This document shows, one piece after another, positions 33,496 through 41,883 of a DNA stretch of 64,000 nucleotides. The notes below the pieces were generated by a model. It saw nothing but the letters and a program-made list of their open reading frames with translations, was not told the origin of the DNA and ran no database searches. The position numbers and the translations under genes were made by a program. Position 1 is the stretch's first letter; each line of letters opens with the position of its first letter. This stretch comes from Methylocystis iwaonis (GTDB lineage Bacteria; Pseudomonadota; Alphaproteobacteria; Rhizobiales; Beijerinckiaceae), in NCBI RefSeq assembly GCF_027925385.1, contig NZ_AP027142.1:1966001-2030000 (forward strand), read 5' to 3'.

Positions 33496-36054
33496 TCACA
33501 ACTCCCGTAGCTCCGGTCCCGGGCGACGCGACAGAACGCGCCAGGTGCCCGCAAGGCCGAGCGCGATCGTGACCGCGAGCGCCGCCGCGGTTGTCGCCGC
33601 CACGGCGCCCACCGGGAAAACGAAGTCGATCTTCATCAGCATGGTCGTCATGGCGAAGGCCGCGCCTGCGCCCGCAAGGAGCGCAATCAGCGAGGCGACG
33701 AGCCCGACGAGGCCGAATTCCAGCGCATAGGTCGTCGCAAGCCATCCACGCGTCGCGCCCAGGGTCTTCAGCACCACGGCGTCATGCAGCCGCGCCCGCT
33801 GACCGCTCGCAACGGCGCTGGCGAGGGCGAGAATAGCCGTGACGATCGCGAGCCCAGCCGCCGCCCGGGCGGCGAGCGCCAATTGCCCGGCGATTTTATC
33901 GACCGCCTGCAAAGCGTCCTTCACGCGCACCGACACGATCATTGGGAAGCGCTTCGCCGCCTCGCGCGCGAGGCGCGCGTCCATCGCGTCGCGCGCGGCG
34001 ACGCTCGGCGCGCCATAGGAGATGGTGAAAAGCTCCATGTAAGGCGCCGCCGCAAAAGTGCTGGGCGAAAACACCATCACGAAATTGATGCCGAAGCTGC
34101 GCCAGTCGACTTTGCGCAGGCTGGTAATCTTCGCGACTGTCTCGCGGCCCAGCACATTCACCTTGATCTCGTCGCCCAGCGAAAGTCCGAGCCCCTCCGC
34201 GACCCGCTCCTCGAGCGAGACCAGCGGCGGGCCATTGTAATCCGCCGGCCACCATTCGCCCGCGGCGAGGCGAGAATTTGCCGGTAGGTCGGTCGAGAAG
34301 GTCACGCCGCGATCGCCGTCGAGCGCCCATTTGGCGTCCTCCGCGACGGTTATTTTCTCGACGGGAACGCCCTTCATCTCGATGATGCGGCCCCGCATCA
34401 TCGGCACATGCTCGATCTTGGCGCCCGGCGCCTGCTCGGCCAGAAAGGCGGCGAAAGCCGGCGCCTCCGCTTTCGGCGCGTCAATGAAATAGAAATTGGG
34501 GATTTCCCCGGCGTCGGCGCGCGCGAGCTCATTGTGGATCGAGCCTTCGACGAGCGCGAGGGCGACGAGCAAGGTCTGGGTCAGGCCGATCGAGACGACG
34601 AGCGCCGGCGTGAGGCTCTTTGGCCGCCAGATATTGGCGAGGGCGAAACGCACACGCGCATCGCGCGGACGCGGCACGGCGCGGGCCGCGCGCATGGTGA
34701 GCCAGGCGGCTCCGCGTAAGGCTCCGAAGGCGAGGGCGGCGGCCCCGACATAAGCGAGCCCCAGCTTGAGATCGGGAGAGGAGAGGATGATCAGCGCGGC
34801 CAGCAACGCCGCCGCCGCCCAGGCGCCGGCGCGGTAGCGGGTGAGCTTTATGCTGCGCGTGTCGTCGCGCAGCAACGCCGCGACCGGGACTTCATGCGCG
34901 CGTCCCAGCGGAACGAGCGCGAAGATCAGCGTCACGAGCAGCCCATAAAGCGCGCCGAAAGACGCGCCGCGCAGATCGAGAGACGCCGATACGGGCAGCT
35001 CGGCAAGCTGCTTCAATGTCTCCGCCGCGGCGACAGGAATAACGGCGCCCACTGCAAGGCCGAGCAGGATCGCGAAAACCGCCGCGGCCAGCACCTGCGC
35101 GAGCGCGATGACGAAGACATGCGAGCCCGTCGCGCCCAACGCCTTCAGAACGGCGAATTGCATGCGCTTGCGCTCGACGAAGCCCTGCACGGCGTTGGCG
35201 ACGCCGGCGCCGCCCGCGACCAGCGCCGTCAGCGCGACCAGCGTCAGCAATTGGGTGAAGCGATCGAGGTTGCGCGAGAATTGCGGCGAGACCGCGTCGC
35301 GCGTGCGCAAATCCCAGCCTGCCTGCGGAAAAGCGGCGTCGGCGGCTTTGGCGAAGGCTTTCACCTCCTCGTCGCTGGCGTTACCGTTCAGCGTAATGCG
35401 CGTGGCGTTGCGCACCACAGAGCCCGGCGACACGAGCCCCGCGGCGACAAGCGCTTTGCGCGTCATCATCACGCGCGGGCCGAAGCCGACGCCGCCCGCG
35501 AGCTTATCGGGCTCGCTCATGAGCTGCGCGCGTAATCTCATCCGACTATTGCCGATCAAGAGCGTGTCGCCGAGCTTCACGTCGAGCCGCGCCAGCAGGA
35601 TCGGATCGACGGCGATTCCATCGACGCCGTCTTTCTCCGCCAGCGCCTCGGCGAGCGAGACGGCGGGATCGAGCGCGACCGCGCCGAAGGCGGGATAGGT
35701 CGCGGGATCGACGGCTTTGATCTCGATCATCGCCGCCTCGCCGTCGTCGCGCCGGGCCATGGCGCGCATCAGCGAGATTTCCGAGAGGCGCCCGCGCGCC
35801 TGGAAAAACGCTTGCTGTTCGGGCGTCAGCTCCCGCGCGGTAACGCTGAAGGAGGCGTCGCCGCCGAGAATGGTGCGGCCCTCGCGAGCGAGGCCCTGAG
35901 AGAGCGAACGCGACAAGCCCGAGACGCCCGAGATCGCGGCGACGCCGATGACGATGCAGGCGAAGAAGATCGAAAAGCCGCGCGGATCGCCGAGGAGATC
36001 GCGCAGCGCAAAGCGCAGGCCGAAGGGGAGGGAGCGAAAGCGCGCGCCGGCCAT
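33496..36054 (-). CDS. FtsX/YbbP-like ABC transporter permease
   Basis: The 852-residue permease has ten or so membrane segments arranged as in YbbP: N-terminal helix FSIFFACIVIGVAAISGVSGL, a large periplasmic domain, a first FtsX core (FTQLLTLVALTALVAGGAGVANAV...VLKALGATGSHVF), and a duplicated second core (AIVTAILALASAVASGQRAR...VVLKTLGATRGWL). With the ATPase it may extract or move lipids or hydrophobic molecules. Its ATG overlaps the ATPase stop by one base (TGATG). Confidence 0.92.
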   Translation of the reverse strand: MAGARFRSLPFGLRFALRDLLGDPRGFSIFFACIVIGVAAISGVSGLSRSLSQGLAREGRTILGGDASFSVTARELTPEQQAFFQARGRLSEISLMRAMARRDDGEAAMIEIKAVDPATYPAFGAVALDPAVSLAEALAEKDGVDGIAVDPILLARLDVKLGDTLLIGNSRMRLRAQLMSEPDKLAGGVGFGPRVMMTRKALVAAGLVSPGSVVRNATRITLNGNASDEEVKAFAKAADAAFPQAGWDLRTRDAVSPQFSRNLDRFTQLLTLVALTALVAGGAGVANAVQGFVERKRMQFAVLKALGATGSHVFVIALAQVLAAAVFAILLGLAVGAVIPVAAAETLKQLAELPVSASLDLRGASFGALYGLLVTLIFALVPLGRAHEVPVAALLRDDTRSIKLTRYRAGAWAAAALLAALIILSSPDLKLGLAYVGAAALAFGALRGAAWLTMRAARAVPRPRDARVRFALANIWRPKSLTPALVVSIGLTQTLLVALALVEGSIHNELARADAGEIPNFYFIDAPKAEAPAFAAFLAEQAPGAKIEHVPMMRGRIIEMKGVPVEKITVAEDAKWALDGDRGVTFSTDLPANSRLAAGEWWPADYNGPPLVSLEERVAEGLGLSLGDEIKVNVLGRETVAKITSLRKVDWRSFGINFVMVFSPSTFAAAPYMELFTISYGAPSVAARDAMDARLAREAAKRFPMIVSVRVKDALQAVDKIAGQLALAARAAAGLAIVTAILALASAVASGQRARLHDAVVLKTLGATRGWLATTYALEFGLVGLVASLIALLAGAGAAFAMTTMLMKIDFVFPVGAVAATTAAALAVTIALGLAGTWRVLSRRPGPELREL

Positions 36055-36731
36055 CAGTTTTCGTCCGTCTCGATGCGCCCCGAGCGCAGTCGCACGCGCC
36101 GTCCGCAGCGCGCGGCGAGGGTGGCGTCATGGGTGACGAGCACCAGCGTCGCGGCCCGGCGCTTCTGCTGGGCGAAGATGAGGTCGATCACGGAAGCGCC
36201 GGTCTCAGAGTCCAGATTGCCGGTCGGCTCGTCGGCCGCCAGAATCAGCGGGTCGGGGGCGAGCGCGCGGGCAAGCGCGACACGCTGCTGTTCGCCGCCG
36301 GAAAGCTGAGTCGGATAGTGGGAGAGGCGATGGCCGAGCCCGACGGCCACGAGCTCCGCCTCGGCGACCGCGAAGGCGTCGGGCTTGCCCGCAAGCTCCA
36401 GCGGCACAGCGACGTTCTCGAGCGCCGTCATGGTCGGAATGAGCTGGAAAGACTGGAAGACGACCCCTATCTTTTGACCACGGAAGCGCGCCAGCGCGTC
36501 TTCCGAGAGGGCGCCCAGATCGGCTCCGTCGATCCTGACGGCGCCGGAGTCGGGCCGCTCCAGCCCGGCGAGGGTCATGAGCAGCGTGGATTTTCCCGAC
36601 CCGGAGGGGCCCAGAAGACTCACAGTTTCGCCATGGGCTATGTTCAAGCTGACGCCCTTGAGGACATGGACCCGCGCGGCGCCTTCGCCCAGCGTGAGAT
36701 GGACGTCTGCGAGTTCGATAACTGGTTGCAC
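36054..36731 (-). CDS. ABC transporter ATPase (YbbA/LolD type)
   Basis: The 225-residue ATPase has Walker A GPSGSGKST, Q-loop, signature LSGGEQQRVALARAL and Walker B LILAADEPTGNLD, with the D-loop and H-switch (VTHD). It partners the FtsX-type permease encoded directly downstream. The pair diverges from tesA, reproducing the tesA/ybbA/ybbP arrangement known from E. coli. Confidence 0.94.
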   Translation of the reverse strand: MQPVIELADVHLTLGEGAARVHVLKGVSLNIAHGETVSLLGPSGSGKSTLLMTLAGLERPDSGAVRIDGADLGALSEDALARFRGQKIGVVFQSFQLIPTMTALENVAVPLELAGKPDAFAVAEAELVAVGLGHRLSHYPTQLSGGEQQRVALARALAPDPLILAADEPTGNLDSETGASVIDLIFAQQKRRAATLVLVTHDATLAARCGRRVRLRSGRIETDEN

Positions 36732-36744
36732 GGAGAGACGATCC

Positions 36745-37443
36745 TTGAACGACGCGCCGCTTCAGACGCATTTTGCTTCGCCCTTATATCGCCTCTTCGG
36801 GGGCTGGCTCCAAATCTTGAGCGTTTCCATGGCGTTGTTTTCGGGTGGCGCCGAGGCGGCGCAAAAGCGGGTTCTGGCTTTCGGCGACAGCCTGACCGCG
36901 GGCTTCGGGCTGCCGGCCGGGGATTCGCTGCCCTCCCAGTTGAAAAAGCGTCTACAGGCGGACGGCTACGACGTGGACGTCATTAACGCCGGCGTTTCCG
37001 GCGACACGACCGCCACCGGCCTCGCGCGCCTCGACTACACCTTGTCCGACGGCCATGTGGACGTTGCGATTCTGGAGCTCGGCGCCAATGACATGCTGCG
37101 CGGCTCATCCCCCCAGGAAGCGCGGGACAATCTTTCGACGATCATCGAAAGTTTTCAGTCGAAAGGCGTCACTGTCATTTTAGCGGCCATGGTCTCCAGC
37201 AACAATTGGGGGCAAGCTTACCGCCAGGAATTCGATTCGATCTATCCCGACCTCGCCGCCAAATATGGAGTGACGATGGTTCCGTTTTTCATGGAAGGGG
37301 TCTGGGGCGAGCCCAAGCTGTTGCTCGGCGACGGCCTGCATCCGAACCCGGCGGGCGTCGCCAAGGTCGTGACGAAAATAGCCCCTTATGTCGAAAAGGT
37401 TCTCGCGTCTCCGGACGGGAAGGCCCAGTCGCGCGCGCAATAG
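36745..37443 (+). CDS. tesA: TesA-like SGNH arylesterase/lysophospholipase
   Basis: The 232-residue product begins at a TTG with GGAGAG eight bases upstream and has a signal anchor (LYRLFGGWLQILSVSMALFSGGAEA). The SGNH catalytic blocks are complete: block I VLAFGDSLTAGFG, block II with Gly, block III ELGANDMLRG and block V LGDGLHPNPAG with the Asp-His pair. It hydrolyses thioesters or lysophospholipids in the periplasm. It diverges from ybbA with only 13 bases between starts, so the promoters overlap. Confidence 0.93.
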   Translation: MNDAPLQTHFASPLYRLFGGWLQILSVSMALFSGGAEAAQKRVLAFGDSLTAGFGLPAGDSLPSQLKKRLQADGYDVDVINAGVSGDTTATGLARLDYTLSDGHVDVAILELGANDMLRGSSPQEARDNLSTIIESFQSKGVTVILAAMVSSNNWGQAYRQEFDSIYPDLAAKYGVTMVPFFMEGVWGEPKLLLGDGLHPNPAGVAKVVTKIAPYVEKVLASPDGKAQSRAQ

Positions 37444-37476
37444 CGCGGGATGTTCAACAGCATAGAGGAGGAGCAC

Positions 37477-38046
37477 ATGCCTAGACTTTTCACGGCCCTG
37501 GAAGTTCCTCCCCATATTGCGGAAAGCCTGGCGCGGCTGCGCGGGGGCGTCGCTGGCGCGCGCTGGATCGACGTCGAGAACTACCACATCACGCTGCGCT
37601 TTCTGGGCGACGTCGACGACCGCTTCGCCCATGACGCCGCGAATGCCCTCTCCTTTATCCAGCGTCCCGAAGTCGAGGTGACGATCGATCAGCTCGCTTC
37701 TTTCGGCGGCGACAAGCCGCGCGCCATCGTAGCGCGCGTGCGGCCGGACCCGGCGGTATTGGAGATGCAGGCGGAGCAGGAGAGGCTGATGCGGCGCCTC
37801 GGCGCGCCGCCGGAGCCGCGCAAGTTTTCGCCGCATGTGACGCTGGCGCGGCTGCGCGGGTCGAATTCAGCGTCTGTTGCGGCCTATCTCGGGGCGCGCG
37901 GCTATTTCCCGCCACTGCGGTTCACAGCCGATCGCTTCGTGCTCTACTCGTCGCGGGATTCGGTGGGCGGCGGACCCTATGTCGTCGAGGCGGAGTATCC
38001 GCTCTATGAGGCGCGACCGGCGCTGACGGGAACGGTAGGGTTATAG
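37477..38046 (+). CDS. thpR: RNA 2',3'-cyclic phosphodiesterase (ThpR)
   Basis: The 189-residue 2H phosphoesterase has both HxT motifs, HITLRFLG (about 40-47) and HVTLARLRG (about 122-130), and MPRLFTALEVP at the start. It opens 2',3'-cyclic phosphates on RNA. The ATG at 37477 follows GAGGAGGAG and is 33 bases after tesA. Confidence 0.9.
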   Translation: MPRLFTALEVPPHIAESLARLRGGVAGARWIDVENYHITLRFLGDVDDRFAHDAANALSFIQRPEVEVTIDQLASFGGDKPRAIVARVRPDPAVLEMQAEQERLMRRLGAPPEPRKFSPHVTLARLRGSNSASVAAYLGARGYFPPLRFTADRFVLYSSRDSVGGGPYVVEAEYPLYEARPALTGTVGL

Positions 38047-38064
38047 GCAAGCAAATAGAGAAAC

Positions 38065-38102
38065 GGGCGTTCCGGGCGGATCGGTTCCTGGAACGCCCTT
38101 TT
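38065..38102. terminator. Bidirectional terminator
   Basis: GGGCGTTCC and GGAACGCCC pair around a 16-base loop. TTTT follows on the plus strand for thpR; the opposite strand serves the 54-residue gene that converges on it. Confidence 0.75.
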
Positions 38103-38110
38103 GCACGCGC

Positions 38111-38275
38111 TTATTGCACCATGCGCGCGGTCGAGCCCGTGTTGCCCGTGATATTTGCCGAGTCGGGTGAAATCCACGCGGGGACCCAGGTCATCGCGAC
38201 AATGACGAAGGCGACAAATCCGGCGATGTAGATCAGGACTTTTCCGACTTCGCCGGTATGGACGTTAACAGCCAT
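38111..38275 (-). CDS. 54-residue single-pass membrane protein with structured leader
   Basis: This small gene encodes a short polar N-terminus (MAVNVHTGEVGK), one membrane helix (VLIYIAGFVAFVIVAMTWV) and a 22-residue polar end rich in Ser, Asn and Thr (WISPDSANITGNTGSTARMVQ). AGGGAGGG precedes the ATG and is among the strongest ribosome sites in the window. It is monocistronic, with its own terminator and a leader of up to ~230 bases carrying an 18-base-pair hairpin. No homologue is known to me; it looks like a subunit-type or assembly helix of a membrane complex. Confidence 0.8.
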   Translation of the reverse strand: MAVNVHTGEVGKVLIYIAGFVAFVIVAMTWVPAWISPDSANITGNTGSTARMVQ

Positions 38276-38324
38276 GTTTCCCTCCCTTTAGTTGATTGTT
38301 TGCGAATTCCGCCTGTCGACGAGG

Positions 38325-38371
38325 GAGCGACGGCCGGCTCCCAAGGCCTCGCGGGAGGCCGGCCGTCGCTC
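38325..38371 (-). promoter_or_regulatory. Long hairpin in the leader of the 54-residue gene
   Basis: Arms GAGCGACGGCCGG and CCGGCCGTCGCTC (13 pairs) continue through a one-base bulge into CTCCC/GGGAG, with a 10-base loop. It lies 50 bases upstream of the ATG. Further upstream (about 38465-38525) the sequence is strongly AT-rich and is the likely promoter. The hairpin could stabilise the mRNA or sense a condition. It does not resemble the other repeat families. Confidence 0.65.
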
Positions 38372-38634
38372 GCCAACAAGGCAACAGGGGGAACGCCGTC
38401 TCGTTGACGCCAGCAGGTTGAGCGAGAAAACTTCCAAGCAAAAGGACCACAGACGCACAAACAGATGGGCAATTTATTTGGATCTATCAGATTTATACTG
38501 GCTGGATTCAAGACAAGAGCTGGTCTTACGAAAGTGGAGGGATGTGGCTGGGCCTTGCGCCGGTCGCGGCGCCGCCGGACATTCATTCGCCTCTGCGCAT
38601 TCCCAACCCCGGCAAAATGCCCTAATCAGGCGCC

Positions 38635-39954
38635 ATGTCGCCTCATCAGCCGTCGCCGCGGCCTTCTGCGCCGCTCCTTTTCGTCAACGCCCGCTTGATC
38701 GACCCCGCCGCGGGGAGCGAGACGCGCGGCGGGCTGCTCGCCGTGGATGGCCGCATCGCCGATCTCGGGCCGACGTTGACCGCGCAAAACGCCCCCGACG
38801 GCGCCCGGGTCATTGACTGCGCGGGCGACGTCCTCGCGCCCGGCCTCATCGACATGCAGGCCTTCGTCGGCGAACCCGGCGCCGAGCACCGCGAAACCAT
38901 CGCCAGCGCCACGCTGTCCGCAGCCGCCGGCGGCGTGACGACGCTTGTCGCCACAAGCGCGACCTTCCCGGCCGTCGACGATCCGGCGGTGGTCGATTTC
39001 GTCCTGCGCCGCGCGCGCGACACGGGGCGCGTGCGGGTGTTGCCCATGGCGGCGCTCACCAAGGGCCGCGAGGGCAAGGAGATCGCCGAGCTCGGGCTTT
39101 TGCAGCAGGCCGGCGCCGTGGCCTTTTTCGATGGCGCGCGCTCGGTCAAAAACGCGCTCGTGATGCGCCGCGCCATGAGCTATGCGCGCGACTTCGGCGC
39201 GCTGGTGGTGCATTTCCCCCAGGACCCGGACCTTGCCGGCGGCGTGATGAACGAGGGCGATTTCGCTCTGCGCCTCGGCCTTGCGGGCGTGCCGCGCGAA
39301 GCGGAGGCGCTCATGCTGGATCGCGATTTGCGCCTCGTCGCGCTCACCGGCGCGCGCTATCACGCGGCCATTGTCACGACGACGCTGTCGCTCGACGCGC
39401 TGCGCGCCGCCAAGGCGGCGGGGCTTCCCGTCACCTGCGGGGTGACGATCAACCATCTCACGCTCAATGAAAACGACATTGGCGATTATCGAACCTTCCT
39501 GAAGCTGCGCCCGCCGCTGCGCCTCGAGGACGAACGCAAAGCGCTCGTCGCCGCACTCGCCGAGGGGCTGATCGACGTCGTCGTGTCCGACCACGATCCG
39601 CAGGACGTGGAAATGAAGCGCCTGCCTTTTGCGGAAGCCGAGTTCGGCGCCATCGGCACGCAAACCATGCTCGCCGCCGGCTTGAGGCTCGTCCATTCCG
39701 GCGATATTTCGCTTCCCAAGCTCCTCGCCGCCATGTCGTCGCGACCGGCCGAAATCCTCGGATTGGAGCAGGGCCATCTGCAAAAGGGCGCGCCGGCCGA
39801 TCTCATCCGCTTCGATCCGGACGAGCCCTTCGTCGTCGATCCCGAAAAGCTCCATTCGCGGTGCCGTAACACGCCCTTCGACGGCGCTCTGCTGCAGGGC
39901 GCGCCAAAGACCACTGTGGTCGCTGGCGAGATCGTCTACGAGCGCGCCTCATGA
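38635..39954 (+). CDS. Dihydroorotase homologue lacking metal ligands (PyrC' type)
   Basis: The 439-residue protein has the amidohydrolase fold of class I dihydroorotase, with the N-terminal strand [16 protein letters not shown] and C-terminal [19 protein letters not shown]. The metal motif that should read DMHVHLREPG reads [10 protein letters not shown], so both histidines are gone, and later His positions are also changed ([15 protein letters not shown]). It resembles the non-catalytic PyrC' of pseudomonads, which holds the PyrB complex together. It is 33 kb from pyrB and overlaps coaD by ATGA. Confidence 0.85.
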   Translation: MSPHQPSPRPSAPLLFVNARLIDPAAGSETRGGLLAVDGRIADLGPTLTAQNAPDGARVIDCAGDVLAPGLIDMQAFVGEPGAEHRETIASATLSAAAGGVTTLVATSATFPAVDDPAVVDFVLRRARDTGRVRVLPMAALTKGREGKEIAELGLLQQAGAVAFFDGARSVKNALVMRRAMSYARDFGALVVHFPQDPDLAGGVMNEGDFALRLGLAGVPREAEALMLDRDLRLVALTGARYHAAIVTTTLSLDALRAAKAAGLPVTCGVTINHLTLNENDIGDYRTFLKLRPPLRLEDERKALVAALAEGLIDVVVSDHDPQDVEMKRLPFAEAEFGAIGTQTMLAAGLRLVHSGDISLPKLLAAMSSRPAEILGLEQGHLQKGAPADLIRFDPDEPFVVDPEKLHSRCRNTPFDGALLQGAPKTTVVAGEIVYERAS

Positions 39955-40448
39955 GCCGCACCGCCCTCTATTCCGGCACTTTCGATCCGCTGACCAACGG
40001 TCATCTGGATATTCTCCGCCAGGGCGTCGCGCTTTTCGACAAGGTCGTCGTCGCCATCGGCGTGCATCCCGGCAAGGCGCCCTGGCTCACTTTCGAGGAG
40101 CGGGCCGAAACCATCCGGACGGTCGTTGCCCAGGAGGGTTTCGGCGAGAAGGTTGCGGTCGCAAGCTTCGACGGCCTCGTGGTCGAGGCTGCCAAAGAGC
40201 AGGGCGCATGCGCGATCCTGCGCGGATTGCGCGACGGCTCGGATTTCGACTATGAAATGCAAATGGCGGGGATGAACGGGACGCTCGCGCCCGGCATTCG
40301 CACGGTTTTCCTGCCGGCCTCGCCAGGGCTCCGCCACATCAGCGGCACCCTCGTGCGCCAGATCGCGGCGCTCGGCGGCGACGTGTCGGCCTTCGCGCCG
40401 GCCGCTTCCGTCGAGGCCCTGAAACGCGCCATCACAAGGCGCGGATAA
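39951..40448 (+). CDS. coaD: Phosphopantetheine adenylyltransferase
   Basis: CoaD makes dephospho-CoA from phosphopantetheine and ATP. The nucleotidyl-transfer motif [14 protein letters not shown] (about 9-22), [18 protein letters not shown] and [12 protein letters not shown] are all present in a 165-residue protein. It begins inside the preceding stop (ATGA) and is followed by two cyclophilins, a usual Hyphomicrobiales order. Confidence 0.96.
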   Translation: MSRTALYSGTFDPLTNGHLDILRQGVALFDKVVVAIGVHPGKAPWLTFEERAETIRTVVAQEGFGEKVAVASFDGLVVEAAKEQGACAILRGLRDGSDFDYEMQMAGMNGTLAPGIRTVFLPASPGLRHISGTLVRQIAALGGDVSAFAPAASVEALKRAITRRG

Positions 40449-40476
40449 AACCAAGGCCTAAAGGGAGGCTTTTTCC

Positions 40477-41031
40477 ATGAAACTTACCCGCCGCCTGCTG
40501 CTCGCTACCGTGGCTTTTTCGGCCGCGCTGGGAACCGCTTCGATCGTCCGCGCGGAAGACGAGCTTCTTTACCTCGACACGAAAGACGGACGCGTCACCA
40601 TCAAGCTGCGGCCTGATCTGGCGCCCAAGCATGTCGAGCGCATCAAGCGCCTCGCCAAGGAACACTTCTATGATGGGATCGTCTTTCACCGCGTGATCGA
40701 CGGCTTCATGGCGCAGGCCGGCGACCCCGAGGGCACGGGCATGGGCAGCTCACGCTATCCCGATCTCAAGGCCGAGTTCAGCGATCTACCCTTCAAGCGC
40801 GGCACGGTCGCCATGGCGCGCCAGCCCGGCGACAAGGACTCCGCCAATTCGCAATTCTTTATCTGCTACGCCGACGCGCCGCAGCTCCAGGGCAAATATA
40901 CGATCTGGGGCGAGGTGATCTCGGGCATGGACGTCGTCGACAAGATCAAAAAGGGCGACAAATCCAACAATGGCATGGTCGTTGCCCCGGACAAGATCGT
41001 GAAGATGCGCGCCGCCGGCGACGAGAGCTAA
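40477..41031 (+). CDS. Periplasmic cyclophilin-type peptidylprolyl isomerase
   Basis: The 184-residue product has a signal peptide (MKLTRRLLLATVAFSAALGTASIVRA) and a cyclophilin core with FHRVIDGFMAQAGDPEGTG, GTVAMARQPGDKDSANSQFFI and YTIWGEVISGMDVVD. It speeds prolyl isomerisation of exported proteins. Repeats separate it from its cytoplasmic paralogue at 41177. Confidence 0.94.
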   Translation: MKLTRRLLLATVAFSAALGTASIVRAEDELLYLDTKDGRVTIKLRPDLAPKHVERIKRLAKEHFYDGIVFHRVIDGFMAQAGDPEGTGMGSSRYPDLKAEFSDLPFKRGTVAMARQPGDKDSANSQFFICYADAPQLQGKYTIWGEVISGMDVVDKIKKGDKSNNGMVVAPDKIVKMRAAGDES

Positions 41032-41044
41032 CCAAGGTGAAAAG

Positions 41045-41153
41045 CCCTCGTGCTGAGGAGCCGCCGCAGGCGGCGTCTCGAAGCAGGAGGGCGTTTACGC
41101 AACGGCTCCCTCGCCCTTCGAGACGCGGCTCCGCCGCTCCTCAGGGTGAGGGA
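41045..41153. repeat. Palindromic repeat, family E copy 1
   Basis: CCCTCGTGCTGAGGAGCCGC ... GGCGTCTCGAAGCAGGAGGG is followed by the inverted companion CTTCGAGACGCGGCTCCGCC...CTCAGGGTGAGG. This composite fills the gap between the two cyclophilin genes; a related copy is at 41662-41790. Confidence 0.85.
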
Positions 41154-41176
41154 GCCTTTCTCTAAGGAAAACGAGA

Positions 41177-41635
41177 ATGACTGAAGCCGCCGACACCATG
41201 ACGCTGGAGACCACCAAGGGTCCGGTCGTCATCAAACTCCGTCCCGATCTCGCGCCCAAGCATGTCGAGCGCATCAAGAAGCTCGTTTCCGCGGGCTTCT
41301 ATGACGGGATCGTCTTCCATCGCGTGATCGAGGGCTTCATGGCTCAGACCGGCTGCCCGCGCGGCACCGGCACGGGCGGTTCGCAATATCCGAACCTTGA
41401 AGCCGAGTTCAACGAGGCGCCGCATGTGCGCGGAACCTGCTCCATGGCGCGCGCTTCACACCCCGATACGGCTAATTCGCAGTTCTTCATCTGCTTCACC
41501 GACGCCCGTTTCCTCGATCGCCAATATACGGTGTGGGGCGAGGTGATCTCCGGCATGGAGAATGTCGATAAGATCAAGCGCGGCGAGCCGGTGAAGGATC
41601 CCGACAAGATCATCAAGGCGACGCTGGGCGGCTGA
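41177..41635 (+). CDS. ppiB: Cytoplasmic cyclophilin-type peptidylprolyl isomerase
   Basis: The 152-residue cyclophilin has no signal peptide and nearly the same core as its neighbour: VIKLRPDLAPKHVERIKKLVSAGFYDGIVFHRVIEGFMAQTGCPRGTGTGG and CSMARASHPDTANSQFFICF. AAGGA precedes the ATG. The pair is a tandem duplication with one exported and one cytoplasmic product. Confidence 0.95.
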   Translation: MTEAADTMTLETTKGPVVIKLRPDLAPKHVERIKKLVSAGFYDGIVFHRVIEGFMAQTGCPRGTGTGGSQYPNLEAEFNEAPHVRGTCSMARASHPDTANSQFFICFTDARFLDRQYTVWGEVISGMENVDKIKRGEPVKDPDKIIKATLGG

Positions 41636-41661
41636 GCGCGCTCAGTTCGGTGACAAAGGCG

Positions 41662-41849
41662 GCCTCGTCCTTCGCTCGCTCCTCAGGATGAGGCCTAAGT
41701 GTTTGGCGTAGATGCAGAAGCCCCTCATGCTGAGGAGCCTGCGCAGCAGGCGTCTCGAAGCGCGAGGGGCGTCGACGCGGGCTCTTCGCAGCGAAAGAGC
41801 CCCCGGCGGTCTCCGACCACCGACCTCCCGGCAAGCGGGGGATGGCGCG
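41662..41849. repeat. Repeat block, families E and F, before queA
   Basis: The gap between ppiB and queA holds a family E copy (CTCCTCAGGATGAGG, then CCCTCATGCTGAGGAGCCTG and CGTCTCGAAGCGCGAGGGG) followed by a family F segment (CCGACCTCCCGGCAAGCGGG). No gene is seen. Confidence 0.75.
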
Positions 41850-41883
41850 CCTCGCCTGCCGCCCGTTTGATCGAGCAACAAAC

